In this document: piece after piece, positions 7,327 through 15,300 of the stretch
Numbering within the stretch: the first letter of the stretch is position 1
Layout of the letters: each line of letters opens with the position of its first letter
Virus record (IMG/VR): IMGVR_UViG_3300034111_000393
Coordinates: 1 to 27,426 of that record
Length of the DNA stretch: 27,426 nucleotides
Reading direction: 5' to 3' (one strand)
DNA from: a virus
Position numbers and translations under genes: made by a program
The notes under the pieces: model-generated
Databases searched by the model: none
Seen by the model: only the letters and a program-made list of their open reading frames with translations
Told to the model about the DNA's origin: nothing

Positions 7327-8024
7327 AGGTTGCGCTTTGCACGCCAACGCTTGACCAACCGCTTCCCGCCTACGTCAAGGCAATGGAAGCGTCACTGCCC
7401 ACGCTGAAAGAGGCGGGGATTGACTACACGCTGCTGATCGAGGTGGGTTGCCCTTACATTTCCGGGGCCAGGGCTACACTCCTCCGCAAAGCCTTAAATG
7501 CTGGGGCGGAGACGGTGGTTTTCATTGACCATGACCTGTCATGGAGGCCGGAAGACCTGCTAGACCTGATCCAGACGCCGGGCGAGGTTGTCGCGGGTGT
7601 CTATCGGTTCAAGAAGGATGACGTAGAGTATATGGGCACGCTGGCGCTTGATAGCGACGGCAGGCCGATAGGCAGAGCGGCGGACGGAACGAACACCCTG
7701 GTATTGAACGCAGAGCGCGTCCCCGCCGGGTTTATGAAAATCACCCGATCCGGGGTGGAACGGTTTATCAGAGCCTATCCGCACCTTTGCTACGGCTCGC
7801 CGATTGCCCCCCATGTTGACCTGTTCAATCACGGGGCGTTTGAGGGCGTGTGGTGGGGTGAAGACTACGCCTTTTCTCGCAACTGGCTGGCTTGTGGCGG
7901 GGATTTGCTGGTTTTGCCCGATCTAAGCCTAACCCATCACAGCGCGACCGCTGAGTTCCCGTTTAATCTGCACCAGTACCTTATGCGCCAGCCGGGCGGC
8001 GCGTTAGCGGAGGCGGCATCATGA
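7323..8024 (+). CDS. Glycosyltransferase, GT-A fold
   Basis: The 233-aa protein starts at GTG 7323, overlapping the methyltransferase stop. It has the GT-A pattern: beta-strand start MKVALCTPTL (1-10), ARATLLRKAL with a donor-site arginine (R50), the metal-binding DxD motif FIDHD (D69, D71), WWGEDYAFSRN (E180/D181, the usual ED acid pair) and a late LTHHS (H205/H206) that can complete the metal site. It should transfer a sugar from a nucleotide donor. Its place between coat and gp4 genes suggests a virion protein or host surface glycan as acceptor, but this is inference. There is no membrane segment, so it should act in the cytoplasm. Confidence 0.85.
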   Translation: MKVALCTPTLDQPLPAYVKAMEASLPTLKEAGIDYTLLIEVGCPYISGARATLLRKALNAGAETVVFIDHDLSWRPEDLLDLIQTPGEVVAGVYRFKKDDVEYMGTLALDSDGRPIGRAADGTNTLVLNAERVPAGFMKITRSGVERFIRAYPHLCYGSPIAPHVDLFNHGAFEGVWWGEDYAFSRNWLACGGDLLVLPDLSLTHHSATAEFPFNLHQYLMRQPGGALAEAAS

Positions 8025-8611
8025 CTATGCGTGACACCCTGACCGCTGCAATCCGCATGATCGGAGTGCGGGCGCTGTACGACACGCCGGACGAAGTAGA
8101 GATGAACTTGGCTCTTGAATCCTTCCAGAGCATGATCGGCACCCTGCCCAAAGTTCGCCTGACTGACGTGCTGGTGGATGCGGACTACACCGCCAAAGAG
8201 GACGAGCGGATATTCAACACAACCGGCGCACCCGTTCTCATTACCCTGCCTGATACGATAACCGACCCGATCACTGGCGTTGAACGTCCGCCTCGCAACG
8301 GGGCGATGGTGGTGGTCGCGGTGACGGGTACGCGGCATATCTACATCTCCGAACTAGGCGCATGGAAAACGGCAACCGGCCTGACGCTGGAAAGCGAACA
8401 ACCTTTTGGCCCTGAGCATGAACAGGGATTGAGGGCCATGCTTGCGGTGCGGATTGCGCCGGAATTGCAGCGTCCGAATGTCCCTGATTGGGTGGTGTCA
8501 ATGGCTGAAGCCGGACGGCGCACCATCCGCCAGCGGTTCCTGCAAACGTACAAGATAACAACGGACCCGCTCCTGCTTGACCGCTTCCAGAGACACGGGG
8601 TGTATGTCTGA
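8021..8611 (+). CDS. Tail accessory factor / head-tail connector, P22 gp4-like
   Basis: The product is 196 aa; P22 gp4 is 166 aa. Gp4-type proteins bind beneath the portal and begin the short tail. Typical features are the helical start TLTAAIRMIGVRALYDTPDE (5-24), the ALESFQSMIGTL segment, and the conserved GPEHEQGLRAMLAVRIAPEL (about 131-150). Start ATG 8021 overlaps the glycosyltransferase stop and has GGAGG 7 nt upstream; ATG 8027 is a second possibility. The modification cassette thus lies between coat and connector genes that are usually close neighbours. Moderately confident at family level. Confidence 0.75.
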   Translation: MTMRDTLTAAIRMIGVRALYDTPDEVEMNLALESFQSMIGTLPKVRLTDVLVDADYTAKEDERIFNTTGAPVLITLPDTITDPITGVERPPRNGAMVVVAVTGTRHIYISELGAWKTATGLTLESEQPFGPEHEQGLRAMLAVRIAPELQRPNVPDWVVSMAEAGRRTIRQRFLQTYKITTDPLLLDRFQRHGVYV

Positions 8612-9015
8612 TGGCCTTGAAATACTCCACCACGCTCCGCAATGCCCAGCTTGACGCCATCACCACGGCAGTCGGTACGTCGGGTATCCTGCGGATTTAC
8701 AGCGGGACCCGTCCAGCCAACGTCGCGGCGGCTATCACCGGCACGTTGCTTGCCGAATGTGTTTGCAACGCCTCGGCCTTTGCGGCGGCGGCTTCGGGTG
8801 GCGTGCTTACGGCCAGCGCCATCGCAGACGATAGCAGCGCCAACGCGAGCGGCACGGCGAGCCACTACCGGCTTTTCCGTTCGGACGGCACTACGGCGGT
8901 CATTGACGGCGATGTATCCACCTCTGGCGCTGACCTGAACCTTGACAACACGTCGATAAATTCTGGTCAGGTGGTCAGCATTACCAGCTTCACCATTACG
9001 GCTGGAAATGCCTGA
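8611..9015 (+). CDS. Small beta-rich phage structural protein, 134 aa
   Basis: The 134-aa product begins MALKYSTTLRNAQLDAITTA and continues with LRIYSGTRPAN, a beginning seen in a widespread phage protein family of unknown exact role. The rest is Ser/Thr/Ala-rich and beta-like (HYRLFRSDGTTAVIDG, VSITSFTITAGN). There is no signal peptide, membrane segment or catalytic motif. It is coupled to both neighbours: its ATG overlaps the gp4-like stop and its own stop overlaps the next ATG. It is most likely a minor virion component in the head-tail or fibre region. Confidence 0.7.
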   Translation: MALKYSTTLRNAQLDAITTAVGTSGILRIYSGTRPANVAAAITGTLLAECVCNASAFAAAASGGVLTASAIADDSSANASGTASHYRLFRSDGTTAVIDGDVSTSGADLNLDNTSINSGQVVSITSFTITAGNA

Positions 9016-9299
9016 TGAGCGGAACCGGCACCGCAACAATCGACTTTGGGGCCTTTCCGGGATCGAATGAGGCGTCAATTACGTTTGCCGATGCGACCGT
9101 CGGCGCTGGTTCCAAGGTTGAAGCGTTCATCATGGCCGCTGACACGACGTCCGACCATACGGCCAATGACCACAGATACGCCGGGCAATTCTTCTCGCTG
9201 ACCGCAAGCCCGAACGCGGGTGTCGGCGGGACGATCTACGCTCGTTCAATTCACAAGATGCAGGGGACATATGCCGTCCGCTACGTCTGGGCAGACTAG
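9015..9299 (+). CDS. Small phage structural protein, 94 aa
   Basis: The 94-aa product starts at ATG 9015 overlapping the previous stop (TGATG). It begins MSGTGTATIDFGAFPGSNEA and contains AFIMAADTTSDHTANDHRY and a beta-rich end, GTYAVRYVWAD. I recognise the general type, found beside the 134-aa neighbour in many phage structural clusters, but not a defined function. No enzymatic or membrane features are seen. It is probably a virion protein given the coupling and composition. Confidence 0.65.
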   Translation: MSGTGTATIDFGAFPGSNEASITFADATVGAGSKVEAFIMAADTTSDHTANDHRYAGQFFSLTASPNAGVGGTIYARSIHKMQGTYAVRYVWAD

Positions 9300-9308
9300 G
9301 GATATACG

Positions 9309-10820
9309 ATGGCTCTTGAAACCAACATTGTCGGCGGCGTTTCGGGCGGCAAGCAGGAAGTTGACGCAAACAAGAACGCTTTTGTCATCACGCCCGGCTA
9401 CACCGCTGGCGGTGTTGCGTTTGGTGGCGGTCCCGATGCGGGCCTGACCCTGCAATCAGAGAACGACAGCGGCGCGCTGACCGGCACTCGCCACGTCCAC
9501 GCGCCTGAGACGGACGAAGACTATCGCCTGCGGGTAGCCCTTGATAACATGCTCGACACAGAGCAATTCATCGACACGGCCCAGAACACCGGCAAGTTCT
9601 CCCACGCCTTCACAACCCTGACCGCGACGTCTTCCACGGCTGGCCTGTTGACCAACTCCGGCAACATTACGACCACGACGACCGGCATGACGTTCGGCAC
9701 GTTTGCCCAATTCCCCATCGGGGGCACCAACACGCTGGTTTGCGAAACGGCTCTGGCCTTCTCCGCGCAACCAAACGCCAACACCGTGATCGACTTCGGC
9801 CTGTTCCAGCGGGGTGCCTCGACGGCGTTCCTTGGGCTGGATGGCGTCTATTTCCGGATGAACTCGGGCGGGCTGCAAGGCATCGTCAACAACAACGGCG
9901 TGGAAACCTCGACGGGCGTCTTCCCGCTGGCCTTGGGTGCGGGAACCTTCGCCTACACGAACAACCGCGTTTATCGGTTCCTGATCCAAACGACCAACGT
10001 CGCGACTTCGTTCTGGATTGACAACCTGAAGGTGGGCGAAATCCCCACGCCTGCCGGTCAAGACAGCCCGTGCCAATCGCGTGCGCTTCCGTGGTCGATC
10101 CGTCATGCCATCGTCGGCGGTGCGGCTGGCGCGGCAACCCAAGCCTTGGTCAAGGACTATCGGATTTTCCTCCGTGGCCCGCAATTCGCGGACAAGCTGT
10201 CAACCATCGGCAACCGCGTGCTTGGTTCCTATCAGGGCTTGTCGGGCAACACGATGGGTAGCCTTGCGACCTACCCGAACAACTCAAACCCGACCGCGGC
10301 CGCGCCTGCTAACGGCTCGCTGACGGCCAACCTTCCGGGCGGTCTAGGTGGTCAAGGGCTTGTCACGGCAGCCGTTGCAGCGGCCACGGACGGCATCTGG
10401 GGCAGCTATCAGGTTCCGGCTGGTACGGCAGCGGTCCAAGGCCGCAGGCTGGTTGTGCGGGGCATCAGGCTTCAATGCGTCAACACGGGCGCGGCGGTTG
10501 CTACCACGGCAACGGTTGTGCAGTTCTCGCTGGCCTTTGGCCATACGGCTGTGTCACTGGCCACTGCTGAAACCGGCTCGTTTGTTACGGCTACGGCCAA
10601 GGCCCCGCGCCGTGTTGCTATGGGCTTTCAGTCGTGGCCTGTCGGTGCTGCTATCGGCGCACCGCCTACGGAAGGCCCGATCTACTTCGACCTTGAGGAC
10701 GCCCCAATCTACGTCAACCCCGGCGAGTTCATTGCCTTGGTGGGTAAATTCATTGTCGGCACGGCTACGGCCTCGCAGACCATCGCCTTTGTGTGGCAAC
10801 CCATTTACGGCTGGGAATAA
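9309..10820 (+). CDS. Large beta-rich virion protein, possibly lectin-like
   Basis: The product is 503 aa, dominated by Gly, Ala, Thr and Asn. An N-terminal segment of about 90 residues (ALETNIVGGVSGGKQEVDAN ... TDEDYRLRVALDNMLDTEQF) is followed by a region (about 95-300) with alternating hydrophobic strands, ending in LVKDYRIFLRG, that resembles a concanavalin-A/laminin-G-type jelly roll by pattern only. The C-terminal third is another beta domain, ending FVWQPIYGWE. It lies among small structural genes, so it is probably an exposed virion protein that may bind carbohydrate. No catalytic site is visible. The function is inferred from composition and place. Confidence 0.6.
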   Translation: MALETNIVGGVSGGKQEVDANKNAFVITPGYTAGGVAFGGGPDAGLTLQSENDSGALTGTRHVHAPETDEDYRLRVALDNMLDTEQFIDTAQNTGKFSHAFTTLTATSSTAGLLTNSGNITTTTTGMTFGTFAQFPIGGTNTLVCETALAFSAQPNANTVIDFGLFQRGASTAFLGLDGVYFRMNSGGLQGIVNNNGVETSTGVFPLALGAGTFAYTNNRVYRFLIQTTNVATSFWIDNLKVGEIPTPAGQDSPCQSRALPWSIRHAIVGGAAGAATQALVKDYRIFLRGPQFADKLSTIGNRVLGSYQGLSGNTMGSLATYPNNSNPTAAAPANGSLTANLPGGLGGQGLVTAAVAAATDGIWGSYQVPAGTAAVQGRRLVVRGIRLQCVNTGAAVATTATVVQFSLAFGHTAVSLATAETGSFVTATAKAPRRVAMGFQSWPVGAAIGAPPTEGPIYFDLEDAPIYVNPGEFIALVGKFIVGTATASQTIAFVWQPIYGWE

Positions 10821-10842
10821 CCCTCTGACGAGAGGCTGATCT

Positions 10843-11307
10843 ATGTCTCTCCTTCTTGCGGTCCTCGTTGCGGGGACCATCACGGGAACCGCCGCGCAAA
10901 CGCAAGCGCCGGACGTCGGCGCGGCTTCGGGTGCGGTTCTCATTACGGCGACCGCTTCCGCAACCCAAGCGGCGGACACCGGATCGGCAAGCGGTGCGGT
11001 TCGCATCACTGCCACGGCTTCGCAAAGCCAAGCCGATGACACCGGAAATGCAACGGGCTCTGCCCCGCTTGCGCCCATCGTCGGCACGGCAAGTTCTACG
11101 CAAGGGCCGGACACCGGATCGGCGTTTGGTTTAATTGATCCGATCTACGCTTATCCGATTCCTCTGGGTGGCAATGAGAACGCAACCGGCGTTGTGGCTG
11201 GTTCCGCAACCGCAACACCCATTCCGGGACCGTCTACGGCCTCGGGCTCGCCTGTCTCGGGAAGCACGACTATCGCGCCTCCCCGTCCCGCAACCGTTTA
11301 CGCATAG
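10843..11307 (+). CDS. Repeat-containing Ala/Thr/Ser-rich phage protein, 154 aa
   Basis: The 154-aa product has four imperfect repeats of about 21 residues with the core TASxTQAxDTGSASG (residues 13-100), then a Pro/Thr-rich tail. The first 11 residues, MSLLLAVLVAG, are hydrophobic, but no positive charge or clear cleavage site supports a signal peptide; they may be a beta strand of the first repeat. Repeats of this kind occur in phage structural proteins of unknown role. AGAGG lies about 10 nt before the ATG. It could be a flexible spacer or fibre. It is next to a spike-base-like gene and might be its partner. Confidence 0.6.
   Translation: MSLLLAVLVAGTITGTAAQTQAPDVGAASGAVLITATASATQAADTGSASGAVRITATASQSQADDTGNATGSAPLAPIVGTASSTQGPDTGSAFGLIDPIYAYPIPLGGNENATGVVAGSATATPIPGPSTASGSPVSGSTTIAPPRPATVYA
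10879..11142 (+). repeat. Four imperfect in-frame tandem repeats, ~63 bp
   Basis: Units begin at codons 13, 34, 55 and 79 of the 154-aa gene: ITGTAAQTQAPDVGAASG, ITATASATQAADTGSASG, ITATASQSQADDTGNATG and IVGTASSTQGPDTGSAFG. The first three are 63-72 bp apart. The protein is better conserved than the DNA, so these are old duplications kept by selection rather than recent slippage. Confidence 0.75.
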
Positions 11308-11315
11308 GAGCCAAC

Positions 11316-11558
11316 ATGGCTGACAAAAAAACCATCAACGGCTCCGACCGTTGGGTATCCATCACGCCTTCTGACACGGTGAACATCCTCGAAACTCCGC
11401 GCGCCATCCATTGCGATGTTGCGGGCAATGCCGTGCTGGTCGGTGTGGACGATGTAGCCGTGACGTTTGCGCTTAATGCCGGGACAACCTATCCCTACCA
11501 GCCAAAGCGCATCAACTCGACCAGCACGACGGCAACGGGTCTTAAGGCCCTCTACTAG
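11316..11558 (+). CDS. Head-spike base-like protein (RCAP_Rcc01079-like), 80 aa
   Basis: The 80-aa product has the layout of the spike-base family named after RCAP_rcc01079 of the Rhodobacter capsulatus gene transfer agent: ITPSDTVNILETPRAI (15-30), a small beta core (VAGNAVLVGVDDVAVTFAL), and the typical end RINSTSTTATGLKALY (65-80). In the gene transfer agent, this protein anchors spikes on the capsid that bind the host capsule. Here it would make a base for a head or tail appendage. GGAG lies 8 nt before the ATG. The family assignment is from memory of its sequence pattern and was not searched. Confidence 0.65.
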   Translation: MADKKTINGSDRWVSITPSDTVNILETPRAIHCDVAGNAVLVGVDDVAVTFALNAGTTYPYQPKRINSTSTTATGLKALY

Positions 11559-12004
11559 TGCTGAAACCCGGTAGCCCGCTAATAGATCGGCGGATATTGG
11601 ACATAGACGCCCGCTATGTGGCTTTCCTATCGGGTGGCGTGCCGTTGACGGATTATCCCGGCGAGACGTTGCAATGCCGGAACGAGCTGGACCGCACGAA
11701 CTGGATGGAACTGCGGGACCTTTGCCGCCAAGCCATTGAAGCCGAGAAAGCCTACTACGCCGCTAACGAGTTGCCTGATCCGGTTGACGGTTGGGGCGCC
11801 GGACTGATTACGGCTCCTGGTATCCGCACAACATCCAACGCCTACATTCGCCCGACGGTTGCCGCAACCTTGGTTATCCTTGCAAGCATCACGACATGGG
11901 CCTTTGAGGCTCAAGCCAACTGGTGGCGCATGAAGGATGAGGCAAGGGCCTGCGTTAACCGGAAAGACCTTGAAGCAATCGACCTAGAACAAGGGTGGCC
12001 GTGA
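11558..12004 (+). CDS. Conserved phage protein of unknown function, 148 aa
   Basis: It starts at GTG 11558, sharing one base with the preceding TAG, and ends with a TGA overlapping the next ATG. The 148-aa product has a soluble N-terminal half with DRTNWMELRDLCRQAIEAEK (about 45-64) and a C-terminal half with IRTTSNAYIRPT, a hydrophobic stretch VAATLVILASITTWAF (101-116), then NWWRMKDEARACVNRKDLEA. The hydrophobic part is amphipathic enough to be a buried helix rather than a membrane span. I do not recognise a family with certainty. Coupling to neighbours suggests a minor tail or assembly protein. Confidence 0.55.
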   Translation: MLKPGSPLIDRRILDIDARYVAFLSGGVPLTDYPGETLQCRNELDRTNWMELRDLCRQAIEAEKAYYAANELPDPVDGWGAGLITAPGIRTTSNAYIRPTVAATLVILASITTWAFEAQANWWRMKDEARACVNRKDLEAIDLEQGWP

Positions 12005-12225
12005 TGAAAGCTGTGCGCCGTTACCTTGAGAACGTCGTCGCTGGCCTTTCGCACCTGATTAACGCCCTGACGGGTGGTGACGCGCGGGTTTCATGGTCGG
12101 CAAGGCTTGGGGCAGAAGCCCATAACGGCAACGTGCTTTCCGCTGTGCTGGCCCTTATAATTGACACCGTGCTTTTCAGCCGGGGCCATTGCTACGAACA
12201 CGCGCAAGAGGAGGGGTTGATTTGA
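12004..12225 (+). CDS. Small conserved phage protein, 73 aa
   Basis: ATG 12004 overlaps the previous stop (TGATG) with AAGGGTGG just upstream, so it is preferred over the in-frame GTG at 11995. The 73-aa product, MKAVRRYLENVVAGLSHLIN ... HCYEHAQEEGLI, has an amphipathic N-terminal helix, then ALTGGDARVSWSARLG. This layout (YLxNVxxxLxxLxNALxGGD ... S.R.G) is familiar from small proteins found in many phages; their role is not known to me. A Cys/His pair near the end (HCYEH) is notable but too small for a clear metal site. Confidence 0.6.
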   Translation: MKAVRRYLENVVAGLSHLINALTGGDARVSWSARLGAEAHNGNVLSAVLALIIDTVLFSRGHCYEHAQEEGLI

Positions 12226-13646
12226 CGGCTGTCCCTTTCCTGCTGTCATCCTCGGCCCTGTCCAACTTCGCCCCGATCAGGACCACGAATGTTCACGTAG
12301 AGGCTAACCCGGCCTCGCAGGCGGCTCCTGTGGCCCTTGTAGCGCGTCCCGGCCTGTCTACCTTCGCCAGTGTCGGAACCGCCCCCACGCGCGCCCTGTG
12401 GCAGAAGCAAGGGCTATTCGAGAACGCGGCGCTGATCGTCGCTTCGGGTGAGGTCATCTCGCTATCGGCTTCGGCTGTCCAGAACACTTACAGCGGAACG
12501 AGCATTGCCGGGGATGATCTGGTCGAGATCGACGGTCAGTTGGACGCTGACTATAACTCCGAAGCCTACATCGCCAACGGTTCGGCGTTTTACAAGGCGG
12601 TCTACAACCCGCTGACCGCGACCCGTTCAGTGGTACAAATCACCTTCCCCGATGCGTTCAACGCGGGTGCGACCTCGGTTGGCTGTCTGTCGGGCTATGT
12701 GCTTGCGACTCAAGCGGGAAGCGATGCGGTCTATTACCAAATCCCCGCCGCCTCGACGTTTACGGCCCTGCAATTCGCCTCCGCTGAATATGCGCCGGAC
12801 GCGAACGTCTGTATCCGGGTTGTGGGCGACATAGCCTGGTTGATGGGCGAAACGACCTTAGAAGGCTGGCGCGCTACGGGTAGCTCAACATCGCCCCTAG
12901 AGCCTGTCGGCGGCCTGAAATTTGACGTCGGCTGTAAGACCAAGGCCGCAGCGGTCAATTGCCGTGGCACGCTGGTGTTTGTGGATTCGGACGGTTCGGT
13001 TCGGATGACTTCGGGTGGGGCTCCTGAAACCATCTCCGAAAAGGGCCTTGCGGAGCAAATCGGCAACACCGCTGTCGGTGATATACGCGCCTCGTTCTAC
13101 ATCAAGGATCAGCGCCCGATCTATCGCCTGACCTTGGCGGCGAACGGGTCATGGGATTACGACCTGTCGGCGGGTAAGTGGACGCAAGCCAACTCCTACG
13201 GCTACGCCTACGCGCGCGCTCACCTGTTTGCCAATATCGGCGATATGGTGCTGGCTGCGGATTCCGCATCGAACGCCATCTGGACCGTTGACCCTGACAG
13301 CCGCCTTGACGTAGCGGAGACGTTCACGGTTGAATTTCACGCGCTTCTAGAAGTGAAAGAGGGCCGCGCTCCGATTGGCAATCTGGAACTGGATTGTCTG
13401 CTAGGCGATGCACCACACACCGGCCAAGGCTCCGCACCGCTGATCAGCCTGCAAATCAGCAAGGACGGCGGATATACATTTGGCCCCATCCAATACCGTA
13501 GCCTTGGGGTAACTGGCTCCCGCCTAACCGCTCCGCGCTGGAACGCCTTGGGTGACGCGGTGGCTCCGTTTGGGGCTCTGTTCAAGTTTCAGGTATCCGA
13601 CCCGGTTGGCCGTCGCTTCTCGGGTGCTCGCATCAATGTCCCTTAG
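12222..13646 (+). CDS. Tail hub / DNA stabilization protein, P22 gp10-like
   Basis: The 474-aa product (P22 gp10 is 472 aa) belongs by layout to the phage stabilisation family that plugs the tail under gp4 and carries the spikes. It begins TAVPFLLSSSALSNFAPI, has beta-propeller-like repeats, and ends with the typical ISLQISKDGGYTFGP ... LGVTGSRLTAPRWNALG ... FKFQVSDPVGRRFSGARINV. The frame is open from 12189, but TTG 12222 has an excellent AGGAGG (12209-12214) 7 nt upstream and overlaps the previous stop, so it is the better start. Length and C-terminal motifs make the call good. Confidence 0.8.
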   Translation: MTAVPFLLSSSALSNFAPIRTTNVHVEANPASQAAPVALVARPGLSTFASVGTAPTRALWQKQGLFENAALIVASGEVISLSASAVQNTYSGTSIAGDDLVEIDGQLDADYNSEAYIANGSAFYKAVYNPLTATRSVVQITFPDAFNAGATSVGCLSGYVLATQAGSDAVYYQIPAASTFTALQFASAEYAPDANVCIRVVGDIAWLMGETTLEGWRATGSSTSPLEPVGGLKFDVGCKTKAAAVNCRGTLVFVDSDGSVRMTSGGAPETISEKGLAEQIGNTAVGDIRASFYIKDQRPIYRLTLAANGSWDYDLSAGKWTQANSYGYAYARAHLFANIGDMVLAADSASNAIWTVDPDSRLDVAETFTVEFHALLEVKEGRAPIGNLELDCLLGDAPHTGQGSAPLISLQISKDGGYTFGPIQYRSLGVTGSRLTAPRWNALGDAVAPFGALFKFQVSDPVGRRFSGARINVP

Positions 13647-13890
13647 ATCGGTCCCGCTATTTGACCGTGAAGGCCGACCCACCACGTTCCTGATGCGTCA
13701 ATGGGCGCAGCGGGGCGCGCTACAGCCGCTTTACGCTGGCACCCGCTACCTTGACACCGGAAGGGCCGGATTGCCCGTTCTGAGGGGCCTATGGGCTGTA
13801 GCGTTTCCAACCCGTAGTCCGCTACCCCTTGATCCGATTGCCAATAGTGACGGCACCGGGACGCAGCGGTTTTGGGATGTTTTTGAATGA
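13636..13890 (+). CDS. Small phage protein after tail hub, 84 aa
   Basis: ATG 13636 lies 11 nt inside the end of the gp10-like gene. The frame is open from 13552, but the product from 13636, MSLRSVPLFDREGRPTTFLM, has the usual beginning of small phage proteins with the VPLFDxxGRPTxxF pattern. The 84-aa sequence is Pro/Arg/Leu-rich and ends DGTGTQRFWDVFE. It has no coiled coil, so it is not an obvious gp26 tail needle although it lies near the place such a gene would occupy. Function unknown. Confidence 0.55.
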   Translation: MSLRSVPLFDREGRPTTFLMRQWAQRGALQPLYAGTRYLDTGRAGLPVLRGLWAVAFPTRSPLPLDPIANSDGTGTQRFWDVFE

Positions 13891-13908
13891 CAGCAAGAGG
13901 ATAATTGC

Positions 13909-15300
13909 ATGTCGCTTCTGTCACTAATTCCGGCCATCTTTGGCGTAGGCTCTAGCCTTGTCGGCTCGTCTCAGGCAAAGAAGGCCAACACGCGCGCGAC
14001 GGAAGCCGCCAATCAGGCTAATCAAGCCAACATTGCGGCCAACCGTGAAAACCGCGATTACATTGCGGGCCTGAACCAGCCCAAGATTGCGGGCGGGAAT
14101 GCAGCGTTTGACATGCTGCTGCAAGAGTTTGGCGTAGGCCAGCCCGCACCGCAACGCCAATCGTCCTATCGCTCGCCGTCGTACAATCCGGGCGTTACAG
14201 GCCAACCGCAGCCCGCTGGCCCTGACGCGGGCTATGCTGGCGGCGTTCCTGCCCAACCGCAGGGCGGCTTTGACACGGGGGCCTATCTCAATGCCAACCC
14301 CGACGTTGCGCAAGAGTTTGAGCGCCTCAACAGCACGCCCGAAGGCCAAGCGACCCTACAGGCCAACGGCGTGACCTCGCCGGATGACTACGCGGCCCGG
14401 CACTACGAAACCAGCGGCCAAGCCGAAGGGCGGCAAGTCCAGCAATACGCGCCAGACCCGGCTGACCCTAACGCGGCTCCCGATCTGATGAACGCGCGCC
14501 GTCCTGACATTGGACCGGCCCCGACGTTTGAGCGCCGCGAAGACATCCGGATGCAGGACTATGGTTCGGCCCCTGATGCAGCGTCGTACTACAGCAACTT
14601 CGAGGCAGACCCCGGCGCGGCTTACCGTGAAAAGGGCGCGCTTGACGCAATCAACGCGGCTTCGGCAGCGCGTGGCAGGCTGCGTTCCGGCGATGCGGCC
14701 AAAGCCCTGATGATTGAGGGCGCAAACCAAAAAGCGCAAGACTATAATAACTGGTTCAACCGCCAGACCCAACGCCTTGCCGCCGACCGTGGACAGTTCA
14801 ATCAGAACCGCTCGTTCGCAGGCAACCTCTACACTAGCCAGAACGCCCGACAGGATGCTAACTTCGGTGAAGACCGGACCTATGGGTCAAACCTCTGGGA
14901 CCTGAACCGCCAACGCTCGGATCAGAATTTTGACACCGACCGGAACTATCAAACCAACCGCTCCGACACCCGCGTAAACAACCTGTTCCGCGTGTCGGGC
15001 GTGGGTGATAATGCTATTGGTAACGTCACGGCGGCGGGCAACAATTTCACCGGCAACGCGATGGACGCTAACGCCACCACGGCCAACATTGCGGGCAACA
15101 GCGCAATCAATCGCGCCAACGCTAACACCAACCTTGTTAGCGGCATTGGCGGCGCGGTGAGCAACGTGGCGAACGCCTTCACAGGCGGCGGGCGCTTCCC
15201 GGCTCCGAACCTACAGCGCAGCAATGCGGCTTCCGTTCCGTTCGACATGGCAACGCGCGGGTTTATCAACACGCCCGCCTCAATCCGTCCGGTGTTCTAA
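13909..15300 (+). CDS. DNA transfer / ejection protein, P22 gp7-like
   Basis: The 463-aa product follows the hub gene, with AAGAGGA 8 nt before the ATG. It starts with a hydrophobic Gly/Ser segment, LLSLIPAIFGVGSSLVGSSQ (3-22), like the membrane-active start of ejection proteins. Then come a helical Ala/Asn-rich coil (about 24-60) and a Gln/Pro linker. A small domain with AYLNANPDV ... HYETSGQAEGR (125-175) is the YLxxNPDV-xxHYxxxGxxEGR module also seen in secreted repeat proteins. A repetitive Asn/Asp/Arg-rich C-terminal half follows (NRQTQRLAADRGQFNQNRSF). Such proteins are packed in the head and ejected to carry DNA across the envelope. Confidence 0.72.
   Translation: MSLLSLIPAIFGVGSSLVGSSQAKKANTRATEAANQANQANIAANRENRDYIAGLNQPKIAGGNAAFDMLLQEFGVGQPAPQRQSSYRSPSYNPGVTGQPQPAGPDAGYAGGVPAQPQGGFDTGAYLNANPDVAQEFERLNSTPEGQATLQANGVTSPDDYAARHYETSGQAEGRQVQQYAPDPADPNAAPDLMNARRPDIGPAPTFERREDIRMQDYGSAPDAASYYSNFEADPGAAYREKGALDAINAASAARGRLRSGDAAKALMIEGANQKAQDYNNWFNRQTQRLAADRGQFNQNRSFAGNLYTSQNARQDANFGEDRTYGSNLWDLNRQRSDQNFDTDRNYQTNRSDTRVNNLFRVSGVGDNAIGNVTAAGNNFTGNAMDANATTANIAGNSAINRANANTNLVSGIGGAVSNVANAFTGGGRFPAPNLQRSNAASVPFDMATRGFINTPASIRPVF

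Noticed and set aside
8341-10184. Two long leftward frames (245 and 242 codons) opposite structural genes
   Set aside because: They mirror C-ending codons of the plus-strand genes and show no domain pattern or start signal.
10879-11142. Possible CRISPR-like repeat array
   Set aside because: Repeats are in-frame, imperfect and contiguous without spacers; they are protein repeats.
12189-12221. Longer N-terminus for the gp10-like protein, starting at 12189
   Set aside because: TTG 12222 has a strong AGGAGG at proper spacing and gives the family-like N-terminus; the extension overlaps the previous gene by 37 nt without a signal.
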